Assembly (NCBI RefSeq): GCF_009862785.1
Contig: NZ_WWHU01000001.1
Span: forward strand, 4,216,001-4,280,000
Source: Gordonia sp. SID5947
GTDB lineage: Bacteria > Actinomycetota > Actinomycetes > Mycobacteriales > Mycobacteriaceae
DNA length: 64,000 bases
Direction of reading: 5' to 3'
Below, piece by piece: positions 24,974-34,024 of this stretch. Position numbers and translations under genes: made by a program. The notes under the pieces are model-generated. The model ran no database searches, was not told where the DNA came from, and saw nothing but the letters and a program-made list of their open reading frames with translations. How positions within the stretch are numbered: the first letter of the stretch is position 1; every line of letters begins with the position of its first letter.

Positions 24974-26119
24974 GTGTCGACTCTGCGGTTGCGCTCCGCG
25001 ATCATCTCTGTCCTGACCCCGATTCTCCTCGTCACCGGAGTGGTCGCGAGTGGCACGGCCACCGCGGCGCCGACGGTGACGCGACCCGCCCCGTTCACGC
25101 CTGCCCAGATCGTCGGGCCGTACGCCTCCGACCTACCGCCGTCGGGCACCTACATCCCGGTTCTCGACGGCTTCGCAGGTCTGCGGCGGGATCGTCCGGA
25201 CATCATCGCGTCGAACCTGCAGAAGGTGAAGCGGATCAACAACTCCGCGACCCGCGCGCAGCAGACCGACGCCATAGCGATCAACCACGACGACCGGCTG
25301 GTATCGCTCTCCGAGGCCCTCGGTGACCGACTGGGGACCGCCTTCCGCCAATTGCTCGCGGCGGGCGCGGTACCCAAGGTCGACGCGCTGGCCGGTGGCG
25401 ACACCGCTCGGGGCGGTCTACCGCTCGGCACGACGCTCCTGGAGAAGGAGTACTACGGCAACCCGCGGCCGTTTGTGGTGGCGCCCACCTCGATCACGAA
25501 GTACGACAAGCCGGGCGGCAACCTCTACGCAGAGCTCGCGAACAACGGCTCATATCCGTCGGGGCACGCCAGTATGGCGTACTGGAAGGGTGCGCTGCTG
25601 GCGTACTGGTTGCCCGAACTCGGTCCGCAGATCATCGCGCGCGCCGGAGAGATCGGTCGGAGCCGGATCGTCCTCGGCGTGCACTATCCGCTCGACGTGA
25701 TGGGCGGCCGGATCATGGGTACCGACATCGCGGCCGCCCGGCTGGCCGATCCGCGATTCGCCCAGCTCGTCGACCAGGCGGGTACGCAGCTGCGTACCCA
25801 ACTCGAGCGGTCGATCGGCATGCCGCTCAAGGACTTCATCGCTCGCGACACGCCCTACCTGACCACTCAGCAGGCCGTCACCGAGCACCGCGCGACGATG
25901 ACCTACGGATTCCCGGTCGTTTCGTCGGGCCTGAGAAATGCGATCCCGGCCTCGGCGGCTGCCCTCCTGCGGAGCCGGTTCCCGCGACTGACCGATGCAC
26001 AGCGCCTGGACATCCTGCGCCGCACCGCGATCAAGGCCGGCTATCCGCTCGACCAGGCCGGCCCGAACGGCGGCTGGCTGCGCATCGACCTCGCCGCTGC
26101 GTACGCGGTGGCTCCCTGA
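24974..26119 (+). CDS. Secreted PAP2 superfamily acid phosphatase
   Basis: 381 residues. A signal peptide is clear: basic start, hydrophobic IISVLTPILLVTGVVASG, then cleavage near TATAAP. The PAP2 triple motif is complete: KEYYGNPRPF, PSGHASMAY and SRIVLGVHYPLDV, giving the vanadium-haloperoxidase-like phosphatase site. Architecture matches bacterial class A non-specific acid phosphatases (PhoN-like), exported and acting on organic phosphates outside the membrane. GTG start at 24974 with GGGGAAGAG upstream. A C-terminal 100 residues beyond the core (TDAQRLDILRRTAIKAGYP) is retained. Followed by the first hairpin repeat at 26156. Confidence 0.9.
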   Translation: MSTLRLRSAIISVLTPILLVTGVVASGTATAAPTVTRPAPFTPAQIVGPYASDLPPSGTYIPVLDGFAGLRRDRPDIIASNLQKVKRINNSATRAQQTDAIAINHDDRLVSLSEALGDRLGTAFRQLLAAGAVPKVDALAGGDTARGGLPLGTTLLEKEYYGNPRPFVVAPTSITKYDKPGGNLYAELANNGSYPSGHASMAYWKGALLAYWLPELGPQIIARAGEIGRSRIVLGVHYPLDVMGGRIMGTDIAAARLADPRFAQLVDQAGTQLRTQLERSIGMPLKDFIARDTPYLTTQQAVTEHRATMTYGFPVVSSGLRNAIPASAAALLRSRFPRLTDAQRLDILRRTAIKAGYPLDQAGPNGGWLRIDLAAAYAVAP

Positions 26120-26155
26120 GACGTCGTCGGCGGGCGTGACGACCCGTCCGTGCGT

Positions 26156-26196
26156 CCGTTGCGTCCTGCTCCGCCAACCGGAGCAGAACACAACGG
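26156..26196. repeat. Hairpin repeat element, copy 1 (upstream of DUF559 gene)
   Basis: 18-nt arms (26156-26173 and 26179-26196) around the loop CCAAC form an imperfect palindrome centred on TGCTCCG/CGGAGCA. From 26168 through 26199 it matches copy 2 (27128-27159) at all but two loop bases. It ends 3 nt before the DUF559 ATG and lies 36 nt after the PAP2 stop, so it may act as the PAP2 terminator. The two copies are exactly 960 nt apart. Confidence 0.8.
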
Positions 26197-26202
26197 CTGA
26201 AG

Positions 26203-28125
26203 ATGGTGGAACCCCAGGCTCGGGCGCGCCGTCAGATCTGCATGGGTGCGGTCGATGAGGTGCGTCGCTTTCTGTCGACGCACGACGGTGTGATCACGAA
26301 TCGCCAGGCGCGCTCGTGTGGTGTCAGTCGGTCGGGCATCCAGCGGCGTCTCGCGTCGGGGGAATGGTGCAGTGTTGTCGACGGTGTCCACCGCGCCGCC
26401 GATCACCCGCGTACGCTGCGGGTTCGCGTTCGCGTCGCGACGCTCTCGGTGGGGCCTTCCGCGATTCTGAGCGGTGGTGCGGCGGCGTGGTGGCACGGCC
26501 TCGTCGCGGACTTCCCGAGTCAGATCTCCGTGACGACGGGCGCCCGTGGACGCCACGTGAAGCGCACACCGGGCACCCGTGTCCGGCACCGCACACTCGA
26601 CCCGCTCGACGTCGTCGACGTGGACGGCCTACGGGTGACCGCGCTGCCGTTGACGGTCCTCGAGGCGGCGGTCGAGGGTGGCGCGTCGGTGATGGACAAC
26701 GCTCTGCTGCGGGAACGGGTCACGCTCGACGAGCTGTTCATCGCTCATGCGCGATATCCCGCCAGGATCGGCTCGGGGGAGGCCGGACACTTGTTGGAGG
26801 TGATGAAGTCGGGTGCGCGCAGCGAAGCGGAGCGCGTGACGACACAGATCTTCCGCGCTCAGGGCATCGAGGGCTGGAAGGCCAACGAGGACGTCTGCGG
26901 TCATGTCGCCGACTTCGTGTTCGAGGGCGCGAAGGTGATCGTCGAGATCGACGGCTTCGCGTTTCATCGAGATGCCGAGACGTTCCAGCGAGATCGGTCG
27001 AAGCGCAACACCTGGATCGCGACCGGGTGGACGACGCTCAACTTCACGTGGTCGGACATCTCGACACGGCCCGATCACGTTGCGGCGAGGGTGGCCGCCC
27101 AACTCTGTGGCGGACGGGTTGTGTTGTGCTCCGCGAATCGGAGCAGAACACAACGGCTGTCAGGTCGAGGGGGCGTCGACGTTCGAATCGGCGGTCTTGG
27201 GGGCATTGCGACGTCGGCGGTACCACTCGATGAACATCGGCAGCACCGACAGCACGACGATCAGGATGAAGATCGGCTCGATGAGGTTCTGGACGAACTC
27301 GAAACGGCCGAGCCAGTAGCCGAGCAGCACGATCCCCGCGCCCCACACGATGGCGCCGACGACGTTGTAGATGAAGAAGACCGAATACCGCATCCGGGCA
27401 GCACCCGCCACGATCGGCGCGATGGTGCGCACGATCGGCACGAACCGGGCCAGGAAGATCGTGATCGGTCCACGCTTGTCGAAGAACTCGTGGGCTTCGG
27501 TGAGGTACCGCTCCTTGAGGAAGCGGGCGTCCGGTTTGAACATGGCGGTGCCGACGTAACGCCCGATCCAGTAACCGATCTGTCCGCCGATGATGGCGGC
27601 GATGGGAACGAAGACCAGCAGCTGCCACAGGGAGGCGAACTGGTCGATGCCCTCTTTGCCGCCGGCCGCGACGACCATGCCGGCCACGAACAGCAGGGAG
27701 TCGCCCGGGAGGACCGGGAAGAGGACGCCGGACTCGATCAGGATCACCAGCAGCAGGCCCCAGAAGGCCCACGCTCCGAAATAGCCGAGAAGGGTCACCG
27801 GGTCGAGGAATCCCGGCATGAGGGCGACGTTCGTCGTGGTCTGGGCGAGCGCGGAGTCGATCACGGGGCCCCAGAGTACCTGGCGTCGCGATGTTCGACG
27901 TCAACCGGCGAGTGGGCAGTCGCCGAGGGGTCAGCGGTGGCGAGGCGACGCTGCACCAGCGCCACCACGCCGACGACGGTCGCGCCCACCGCGAACAGGA
28001 GCAGCGCCGTCGGCCAGTCGTCACCGACGCCCTGTGGGGTGCCGTCGCCGGTCTGCCACGGCCAGAGTGCGCGCAACGAACCGGTCAGCAGGCCGGCCGC
28101 GGCGACCATGGCCAGCGTGTGGTGA
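26203..28125 (+). CDS. AbiEi-type winged-helix plus DUF559 (Vsr/PD-(D/E)XK-like) protein; frame has no stop at its natural end
   Basis: Convincing coding sense covers about residues 1-305 only (to roughly 27120). The N terminus is a winged helix of the AbiEi antitoxin type (FLSTHDGVITNRQARSCGVS, GIQRRLASGEW); the C-terminal part is a DUF559 nuclease-like domain with ADFVFEGAKVIVEIDGFAFH, acidic residues at the expected PD-(D/E)XK positions, and GWTTLNFTW. After that the frame runs through hairpin repeat 2 and then antisense to dedA and DUF368 up to a stop at 28125; I treat that tail as non-biological. The whole coding part is bracketed by 33-bp repeats, suggesting a mobile or homing cassette whose stop codon was lost. 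A chromosomal gene of this type is usually about 300 residues. Confidence 0.5.
   Translation: MVEPQARARRQICMGAVDEVRRFLSTHDGVITNRQARSCGVSRSGIQRRLASGEWCSVVDGVHRAADHPRTLRVRVRVATLSVGPSAILSGGAAAWWHGLVADFPSQISVTTGARGRHVKRTPGTRVRHRTLDPLDVVDVDGLRVTALPLTVLEAAVEGGASVMDNALLRERVTLDELFIAHARYPARIGSGEAGHLLEVMKSGARSEAERVTTQIFRAQGIEGWKANEDVCGHVADFVFEGAKVIVEIDGFAFHRDAETFQRDRSKRNTWIATGWTTLNFTWSDISTRPDHVAARVAAQLCGGRVVLCSANRSRTQRLSGRGGVDVRIGGLGGIATSAVPLDEHRQHRQHDDQDEDRLDEVLDELETAEPVAEQHDPRAPHDGADDVVDEEDRIPHPGSTRHDRRDGAHDRHEPGQEDRDRSTLVEELVGFGEVPLLEEAGVRFEHGGADVTPDPVTDLSADDGGDGNEDQQLPQGGELVDALFAAGRDDHAGHEQQGVAREDREEDAGLDQDHQQQAPEGPRSEIAEKGHRVEESRHEGDVRRGLGERGVDHGAPEYLASRCSTSTGEWAVAEGSAVARRRCTSATTPTTVAPTANRSSAVGQSSPTPCGVPSPVCHGQSARNEPVSRPAAATMASVW
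27118..27154. repeat. Hairpin repeat element, copy 2 (terminator-like, downstream of dedA)
   Basis: 16-nt arms (27118-27133 and 27139-27154) with one internal G/G mismatch around the loop CGAAT; the stem is longer and better paired than copy 1. The shared block continues to 27159, directly abutting the dedA stop codon at 27160-27162. It is well placed as the dedA terminator on the minus strand and lies in frame inside the DUF559 reading frame on the plus strand. Confidence 0.8.
27160..27864 (-). CDS. DedA family membrane protein
   Basis: 234 residues, polytopic, of the DedA/SNARE-associated family, whose members flip or move lipids such as undecaprenyl phosphate or phosphatidylethanolamine. 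Signature segments: IESGVLFPVLPGDSLLFVAG (the E...P...PGD motif), the arginine motif FLARFVPIVRTIAPIVAGAARM in the second half (given as FLARFVPIVRTIAPI), and IGGQIGYWIGRYVG. GTG start at 27864 overlaps the DUF368 stop (GTGA), so translation is coupled. dedA next to fba matches Rv0364/Rv0363c order as I recall it. A hairpin follows the stop. Confidence 0.93.
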   Translation of the reverse strand: MIDSALAQTTTNVALMPGFLDPVTLLGYFGAWAFWGLLLVILIESGVLFPVLPGDSLLFVAGMVVAAGGKEGIDQFASLWQLLVFVPIAAIIGGQIGYWIGRYVGTAMFKPDARFLKERYLTEAHEFFDKRGPITIFLARFVPIVRTIAPIVAGAARMRYSVFFIYNVVGAIVWGAGIVLLGYWLGRFEFVQNLIEPIFILIVVLSVLPMFIEWYRRRRNAPKTADSNVDAPST

Positions 28126-28892
28126 TGCTTCAGAAGCCACTCGAGCGCCCGCACGAACGACATCAGGCCGACGAGGGCGCCGAGAGCGAACACCGCGAGG
28201 TACTGGATGTCCATGGTGTCGACGGCGGCCAGGGTCGGTGCGTAGATCCCGACGACGAGCAGGAAGAACGAGCCGGACACACCGGGCAGCACAAGCGCGC
28301 AGACGGCGATGGCCGCCGCGCCGAACGTGAGGATGAGTGGCGGATCGACGATCTCGGAGCGGGGCAGCGACGTGAGGGTGAACGCCACCGCGGCCGTGAG
28401 GGCGAAGACGCCCGTGGCGCGCAGGCGGGCTGCCCGGCCGGTGAGCGCCCCCTTCTCGATCTCGAGGAACGGGACGATCACCGACATCGCGATCATGCCC
28501 ATGAACAGGGCCTTGGAGGCGACCGGCTGTTCGGTCACGAAACTCTCCATGACACCCGCGATCAAGAAGACCGTGAGTGCCATCCCGAGGCAGACCGGTA
28601 ACAGCAGCCACCAGTCGACCTGCCGTGCACTCGCACGCCAGTCGCCTCGGGTGACGAGCCGGCGCGGGATGTCGAGGAGATGTTTCACCGATGCGATGAG
28701 GGGGCCGTAGATACCGGCCACGAGGGCCACCGTGCCGCCCGAGACGCCGGGTACGGTCTCGGCCACCCCGATGAGGGCGCCGCGGATCGCGTCGGCCGCG
28801 ACATTGTGTGGTCGGCGCGGACGGCCGGTCGCCTCGTCGAGATCGGTCGACGAGGGAACGGGGGCGGGCGTGGTCGTCGGGTTCGTGGACAT
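27861..28892 (-). CDS. DUF368 family membrane protein (undecaprenyl phosphate translocase family)
   Basis: 343 residues from the ATG at 28892. About eight to ten membrane helices, with the family hallmarks RGALIGVAETVPGVSGGTVALVAGIYG near residue 40 (quoted part: GVAETVPGVSGGTVALV) and the second inverted copy LVLPGVSGSFFLLVVGIYAP. DUF368 proteins (PopT) were recently linked, as DedA proteins were, to recycling of undecaprenyl phosphate across the membrane. The tight DUF368-dedA overlap is therefore notable: two carrier-lipid translocase families in one operon. The frame is open further upstream to 29933, but that part is antisense to fba. Confidence 0.92.
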   Translation of the reverse strand: MSTNPTTTPAPVPSSTDLDEATGRPRRPHNVAADAIRGALIGVAETVPGVSGGTVALVAGIYGPLIASVKHLLDIPRRLVTRGDWRASARQVDWWLLLPVCLGMALTVFLIAGVMESFVTEQPVASKALFMGMIAMSVIVPFLEIEKGALTGRAARLRATGVFALTAAVAFTLTSLPRSEIVDPPLILTFGAAAIAVCALVLPGVSGSFFLLVVGIYAPTLAAVDTMDIQYLAVFALGALVGLMSFVRALEWLLKHHHTLAMVAAAGLLTGSLRALWPWQTGDGTPQGVGDDWPTALLLFAVGATVVGVVALVQRRLATADPSATAHSPVDVEHRDARYSGAP

Positions 28893-29060
28893 CGCGGGCC
28901 ATCGTACCGACAATCCGGCATATCGGTCATTCTGCGATGTCGCATCCACTGGGCAGAAGGCGTCGCACGAGCGATCGAGGCACTTGCCATACTGAACGGG
29001 AGTGACCGCTCCGACAGCGCGAACCACGACTGCGAAACCGATCCGGTTGGAGGACGAGAA

Positions 29061-30098
29061 ATGCCCATTGCAACCCCCGAGCAGTACGCCGAGATGTTCG
29101 ACAAGGCCAAGAAGGGCGGGTACGCCTTCCCGGCCATCAACTGCACGTCGTCGTCGACGATCAACGCTGCCATCAAGGGATTCGCCGACGCGGGTAGCGA
29201 CGGCATCATCCAGTTCTCGACCGGTGGTGCGGAGTTCGGCTCCGGACTCGGCGTCAAAGACATGGTGACCGGCGCCGTCGCGCTCGCCGAGTTCGCGCAC
29301 GTGGTCGCGGCGAAGTACGACGTGACCATCGGCCTGCACACCGACCACTGCCCGAAGGACAAGCTGGACACCTACGTGCGTCCGCTGCTGGCCATCTCGC
29401 AGGAGCGCGTCGACGCGGGCAAGAATCCTCTGTTCCAGTCGCACATGTGGGACGGCAGCGCGGTCCCGCTCGATGAGAACCTCGAGATCGCCAAGGAGCT
29501 GCTCGCGAAGGCGGCTGCGGCCAAGATCATCCTGGAGATCGAGATCGGCGTGGTCGGCGGCGAAGAAGACGGCGTCGAGAACGAGATCAACGACAAGCTC
29601 TTCACCACGCCGGAGGATTTCGAGAAGACCCTCGATGCGCTCGGCGCAGGCGACTCCGGTAGCCGCTACCTGCTCGCCGCCACCTTCGGCAACGTCCACG
29701 GTGTGTACAAGCCGGGCAACGTGAAGCTCCGTCCGGACGTGCTCAACACCGGCCAGGAGGTCGCGGTCAAGAAGCTCGGCCTCGCCGATGGGTCCAAGCC
29801 GTTCGACTTCGTGTTCCACGGTGGCTCCGGGTCGCTGAAGAGCGAGATCGAAGAGGCCCTGAGCTACGGCGTCGTCAAGATGAACGTCGACACCGACACC
29901 CAGTACGCCTACACCCGTCCGGTCGCCGGCCACATGTTCGGCAACTACGACGGTGTACTCAAGGTCGACGGCGACGTCGGCAACAAGAAGGTCTATGACC
30001 CGCGCAGCTGGTCGAAGAAGGCCGAGGCGTCGATGTCCGAGCGCGTCGTCGAGGCCTGCAACGACCTCAAGTCGAGCGGTAAGTCCATCAGCGCCTGA
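29061..30098 (+). CDS. fba: Fructose-bisphosphate aldolase, class II
   Basis: 345 residues; zinc-dependent enzyme cleaving fructose 1,6-bisphosphate to DHAP and glyceraldehyde 3-phosphate in glycolysis and gluconeogenesis. Zn ligand and active-site motifs are seen in IGLHTDHCPKDKL, ILEIEIGVVGGEEDG, FGNVHGVYKPGNVKL, FVFHGGSGS and MNVDTDTQYAYTRP. ATG 29061 is set by GGAGGACG 7-10 nt upstream and by the usual start MPIATPEQYAEMFDKAK. Divergent from the DUF368-dedA operon. A very large palindrome follows 8 nt after the stop. Confidence 0.97.
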   Translation: MPIATPEQYAEMFDKAKKGGYAFPAINCTSSSTINAAIKGFADAGSDGIIQFSTGGAEFGSGLGVKDMVTGAVALAEFAHVVAAKYDVTIGLHTDHCPKDKLDTYVRPLLAISQERVDAGKNPLFQSHMWDGSAVPLDENLEIAKELLAKAAAAKIILEIEIGVVGGEEDGVENEINDKLFTTPEDFEKTLDALGAGDSGSRYLLAATFGNVHGVYKPGNVKLRPDVLNTGQEVAVKKLGLADGSKPFDFVFHGGSGSLKSEIEEALSYGVVKMNVDTDTQYAYTRPVAGHMFGNYDGVLKVDGDVGNKKVYDPRSWSKKAEASMSERVVEACNDLKSSGKSISA

Positions 30099-30105
30099 CC
30101 CGCGC

Positions 30106-30200
30106 CAACCCCTTTACGCAACCGCGACGGTTTCCGTCATCCGCGACCCCTGAATGCCGTCGCGGGTGACGGGAACCGTCGCGGTTGCGTCAGGGGGTTG
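30106..30200. terminator. Very long palindrome downstream of fba
   Basis: Arms of 42 nt (30106-30147 and 30159-30200) with an 11-nt loop. The inner 32 bp pair with only two T.G wobbles (core CGCAACCGCGACGG / CCGTCGCGGTTGCG); the outer 10 add one wobble and one true mismatch. It sits between fba (+) and the small membrane gene at 30219 (-), so it can terminate both. It is several times longer than a normal terminator and may be a repeat-derived element. Confidence 0.8.
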
Positions 30201-30218
30201 TGTGAGGGGTGGTCGGGT

Positions 30219-30486
30219 TCAGAGGGTGGCGAGACCGACGACGACCCCGGCGGCGAGCGCGATCATGACGATCGCGGCGACGATGACCGCGGGATCGGTC
30301 CGACGGCGGGGCGGACGTGGCGCAGGTGTGGTCCGGGTGGTCCGCCGCTCGATGCGCAGTGGACGCGTGGCGGGCTCGAAATATGCCTGCGGCGGGGCGT
30401 CGTGCGGATTCGGGGGCGCGGACTCCGAGGGGGCGGGGCGTTGTGCTGAACCCAGGTTGGCAGTCGGGTGGTCGGTCCGTTGCCGG

Positions 30487-30490
<4 letters not shown>
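30219..30490 (-). pseudogene. Small proline-rich single-pass membrane protein, apparent 1-nt frameshift
   Basis: Too short and broken to show as one frame. From GTG 30490, which overlaps the stop of the upstream gene (GTGA), the protein reads TGNGPTTRLPTWVQHNAPPP; one frame over it continues SESAPPNPHDAPPQAYFEP, a basic RRTTRTTPAPRPPRRRTDP linker and a C-terminal membrane helix, AVIVAAIVMIALAAGVVVGL, then stop at 30219. The join is at a run of five G on the + strand (30429-30433); a sixth restores about 90 residues in one frame. The second frame alone has no start codon before the helix. Topology suggests a tail-anchored protein. Coupled to the Rv0361-like gene; function unknown. Confidence 0.6.
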
Positions 30491-32175
<1,685 letters not shown>

Positions 32176-32404
32176 CGTGGTCTACACCCCGCCTTCTCCG
32201 AATCGATGTGGTCGCCGCCCCGAGTCCCCGCCGTCTCCCGCCGAGTCGGTTGCGTTGTGGCCGATCGCGCCATTCACCCTAGCGAATCCCACCAGCGCGG
32301 AGTACTCGGTGGGCTGTCACGTCCTCGGGCCCCGCGCCCCTGGGGCCGGCGCCGCCGGACGCGGCAAGGACGCCAGGGTGGTTCCGGGGTGATTCAATGG
32401 AGTC

Positions 32405-32842
32405 GTGACTTCCTTCGGAGATCTGCTCGGACCGCAGCCGGTCCTGCTCACAGGCGACGACGAGGCCGAATCCGACCTGCTCAACGGAGCAGACCCGGCC
32501 GACACCGCGGCCGCTCACCCGACTGCTTCGATCGCATGGGCATATCTCGCCGATGCGGCTCTGGCAGCCGCGGAAGCCGGCGCCGGTACGCCCAAGGTGA
32601 TCGAGGCCTACGCATATGCACGAACCGGCTACCACCGGGGTCTGGATCAGCTGCGCAGGCACGGCTGGAAGGGCTTCGGCCCGGTGCCGTGGAGCCACGA
32701 ACCCAATCAGGGCTTCTTACGGTGTGTGGGCGCACTCGCCCGCGCCGCGAAGTCGGTCGGTGAAGAAGACGAATACCTGCGTTGTCTCGATCTCCTCAAC
32801 GACAGTGACCCCACGGCAGTGCAGCAGCTCGGACTGGCTTGA
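32405..32842 (+). CDS. DUF3151 family protein
   Basis: 145 residues, cytosolic, in the actinobacterial DUF3151 family (Rv0360c type). The sequence is helical with an Ala-rich middle (ASIAWAYLADAALAAAEAG) and the conserved block AYARTGYHRGLDQLRRHGWKG followed by GPVPWSHEPNQGFLRCV (quoted here in parts: YARTGYHRGLDQLRRHGW). GTG start at 32405. The TGA overlaps the TTG of the next gene (TTGA), so the two may be coupled. No function is known. Confidence 0.88.
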   Translation: MTSFGDLLGPQPVLLTGDDEAESDLLNGADPADTAAAHPTASIAWAYLADAALAAAEAGAGTPKVIEAYAYARTGYHRGLDQLRRHGWKGFGPVPWSHEPNQGFLRCVGALARAAKSVGEEDEYLRCLDLLNDSDPTAVQQLGLA

Positions 32843-33941
32843 CCGACTGGCTGCGCCGACGGCTGAACGGATTACCGCCGCCGGTGCGGCAGCGGGTTCG
32901 GCGACTCGGGTTGTCGTTGGTCCCCATCGCGCAGTGTTCCCTCGCCGCCGGCGCCGCCTGGTGGATCGCGGTGAACGTCTTCGACCATCCGCAACCGTTC
33001 TTCGCGCCGATCGCGGCAGTCGTCTCGCTCGGTCTCTCGCTGGGTAAACGGTGGCGCCGGTCTGTCGAACTGGTCGCGGGCGTCACCTTGGGAATCCTCG
33101 TAGGCGACGTCCTCGTGTCCCAGATCGGGTCGGGGACGTGGCAGATCATGGTGGTCGTCGCGCTGGCGATGTCGGTGGCCGTGTTCCTCGACAACGGCCC
33201 GCTGGTCCCGATGCAGGCCGCGTCGTCGGGAGTGCTGGTGGCGACGCTGCTACCGCCCGGGGGATCGGCGGATTCCACCGTGCGATCGACGCGCTGATCG
33301 GCGGGGTCGTCGGGATGATCATCGTGGCGCTGTTCCCGGTCAATCCGGCCCATCGGGCCCGCCGCGACGCGGCCGGGCTGCTCGCGACCATGCGCGACTC
33401 GGCGCGCACGCTGGTCACCGGCCTGCGTGAGATGGAGGTCGAGACCGTCACGACCGCGCTCGTGTCGGCGCGTGGGACGCAGGACGCGATCAACGAGATG
33501 CGCGCCGACATGCGGGGCGGCCGCGAGGTGAGCACGCTCTCGCCGCTGTACTGGAACGCACGGGAGCGTGTCGCGCGCATATCGGCGACCGCGGATCCCA
33601 TCGACAACGCGGTCCGCAACTTTCGGATCATCGCGCGACGGGCGCTCGGTATGACCCAGCGTGGCGAGCAGCTACGACCCGAGATCGTCGACATCATCGC
33701 CGACGTCGGGGAGGCTTTCGAGGTGTTGCGGGCGATGATGATCGCCAAACCGGGGGAGGAGCCCGACCAGGCCGACGCCGCGACGGTGCTCCGCACAGTG
33801 GCGCGCAAGGCGCGAGCCGAGCTGGTCTCCGACAGCACGCTGTCGGAGACGGCGGTGATGGCCGAGTTGCGGTCTCTGCTGATCGACATGCTCATGATCG
33901 CCGGACTGCGTCGATCGTCGGCGATGGCCACCCTGCGCTGA
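32839..33941 (+). pseudogene. FUSC/aromatic acid exporter (ArAE)-like membrane protein, apparent 1-nt frameshift
   Basis: The first frame (TTG 32839) gives RRLGLSLVPIAQCSLAAGAAWWIA and four N-terminal helices up to SGVLVATLLPPG; the second continues GGFHRAIDALIGGVVGMIIVALFP and a cytoplasmic helical domain ending RRSSAMATLR. The join is at five G, 33259-33263; one more G gives LPPGGIGGFHRAIDALIGG in a single frame of about 367 residues, the normal size for these proteins (Rv2571c-like, FUSC family), which export aromatic carboxylates or similar compounds in other bacteria. As sequenced, the protein would end after about 152 residues with half its membrane part. Confidence 0.8.
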
Positions 33942-33990
33942 GTGCTTCCCGGCCACGGCAGACCAGCCCAACTTAGGGTTGCCTCTTGTC

Positions 33991-34014
33991 ATATATGCGA
34001 AAACGCGCATATAT
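33991..34014. promoter_or_regulatory. AT-rich palindromic operator before the metal exporter
   Basis: ATATATGCG and CGCATATAT are perfect 9-base arms around AAAACG. The site ends 10 nt before the CDF start codon, in an otherwise very GC-rich region, and probably covers the promoter. The pattern is typical of ArsR/SmtB-type Zn, Ni, Co or Cd sensors; none is encoded in the neighbourhood. Confidence 0.7.
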
Positions 34015-34024
34015 TGACCTCACC

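Noticed and set aside
26203..28125. A genuine 640-residue fusion protein
   Set aside because: Everything after about residue 305 is antisense to dedA and DUF368, two conserved genes with family motifs, so the long product is unlikely to be selected.
32176..32404. 229-nt gap searched for RNA genes or operators
   Set aside because: No tRNA-like fold, clear palindrome or consensus promoter was seen; it is divergent promoter space for the Rv0361-like and DUF3151 genes.
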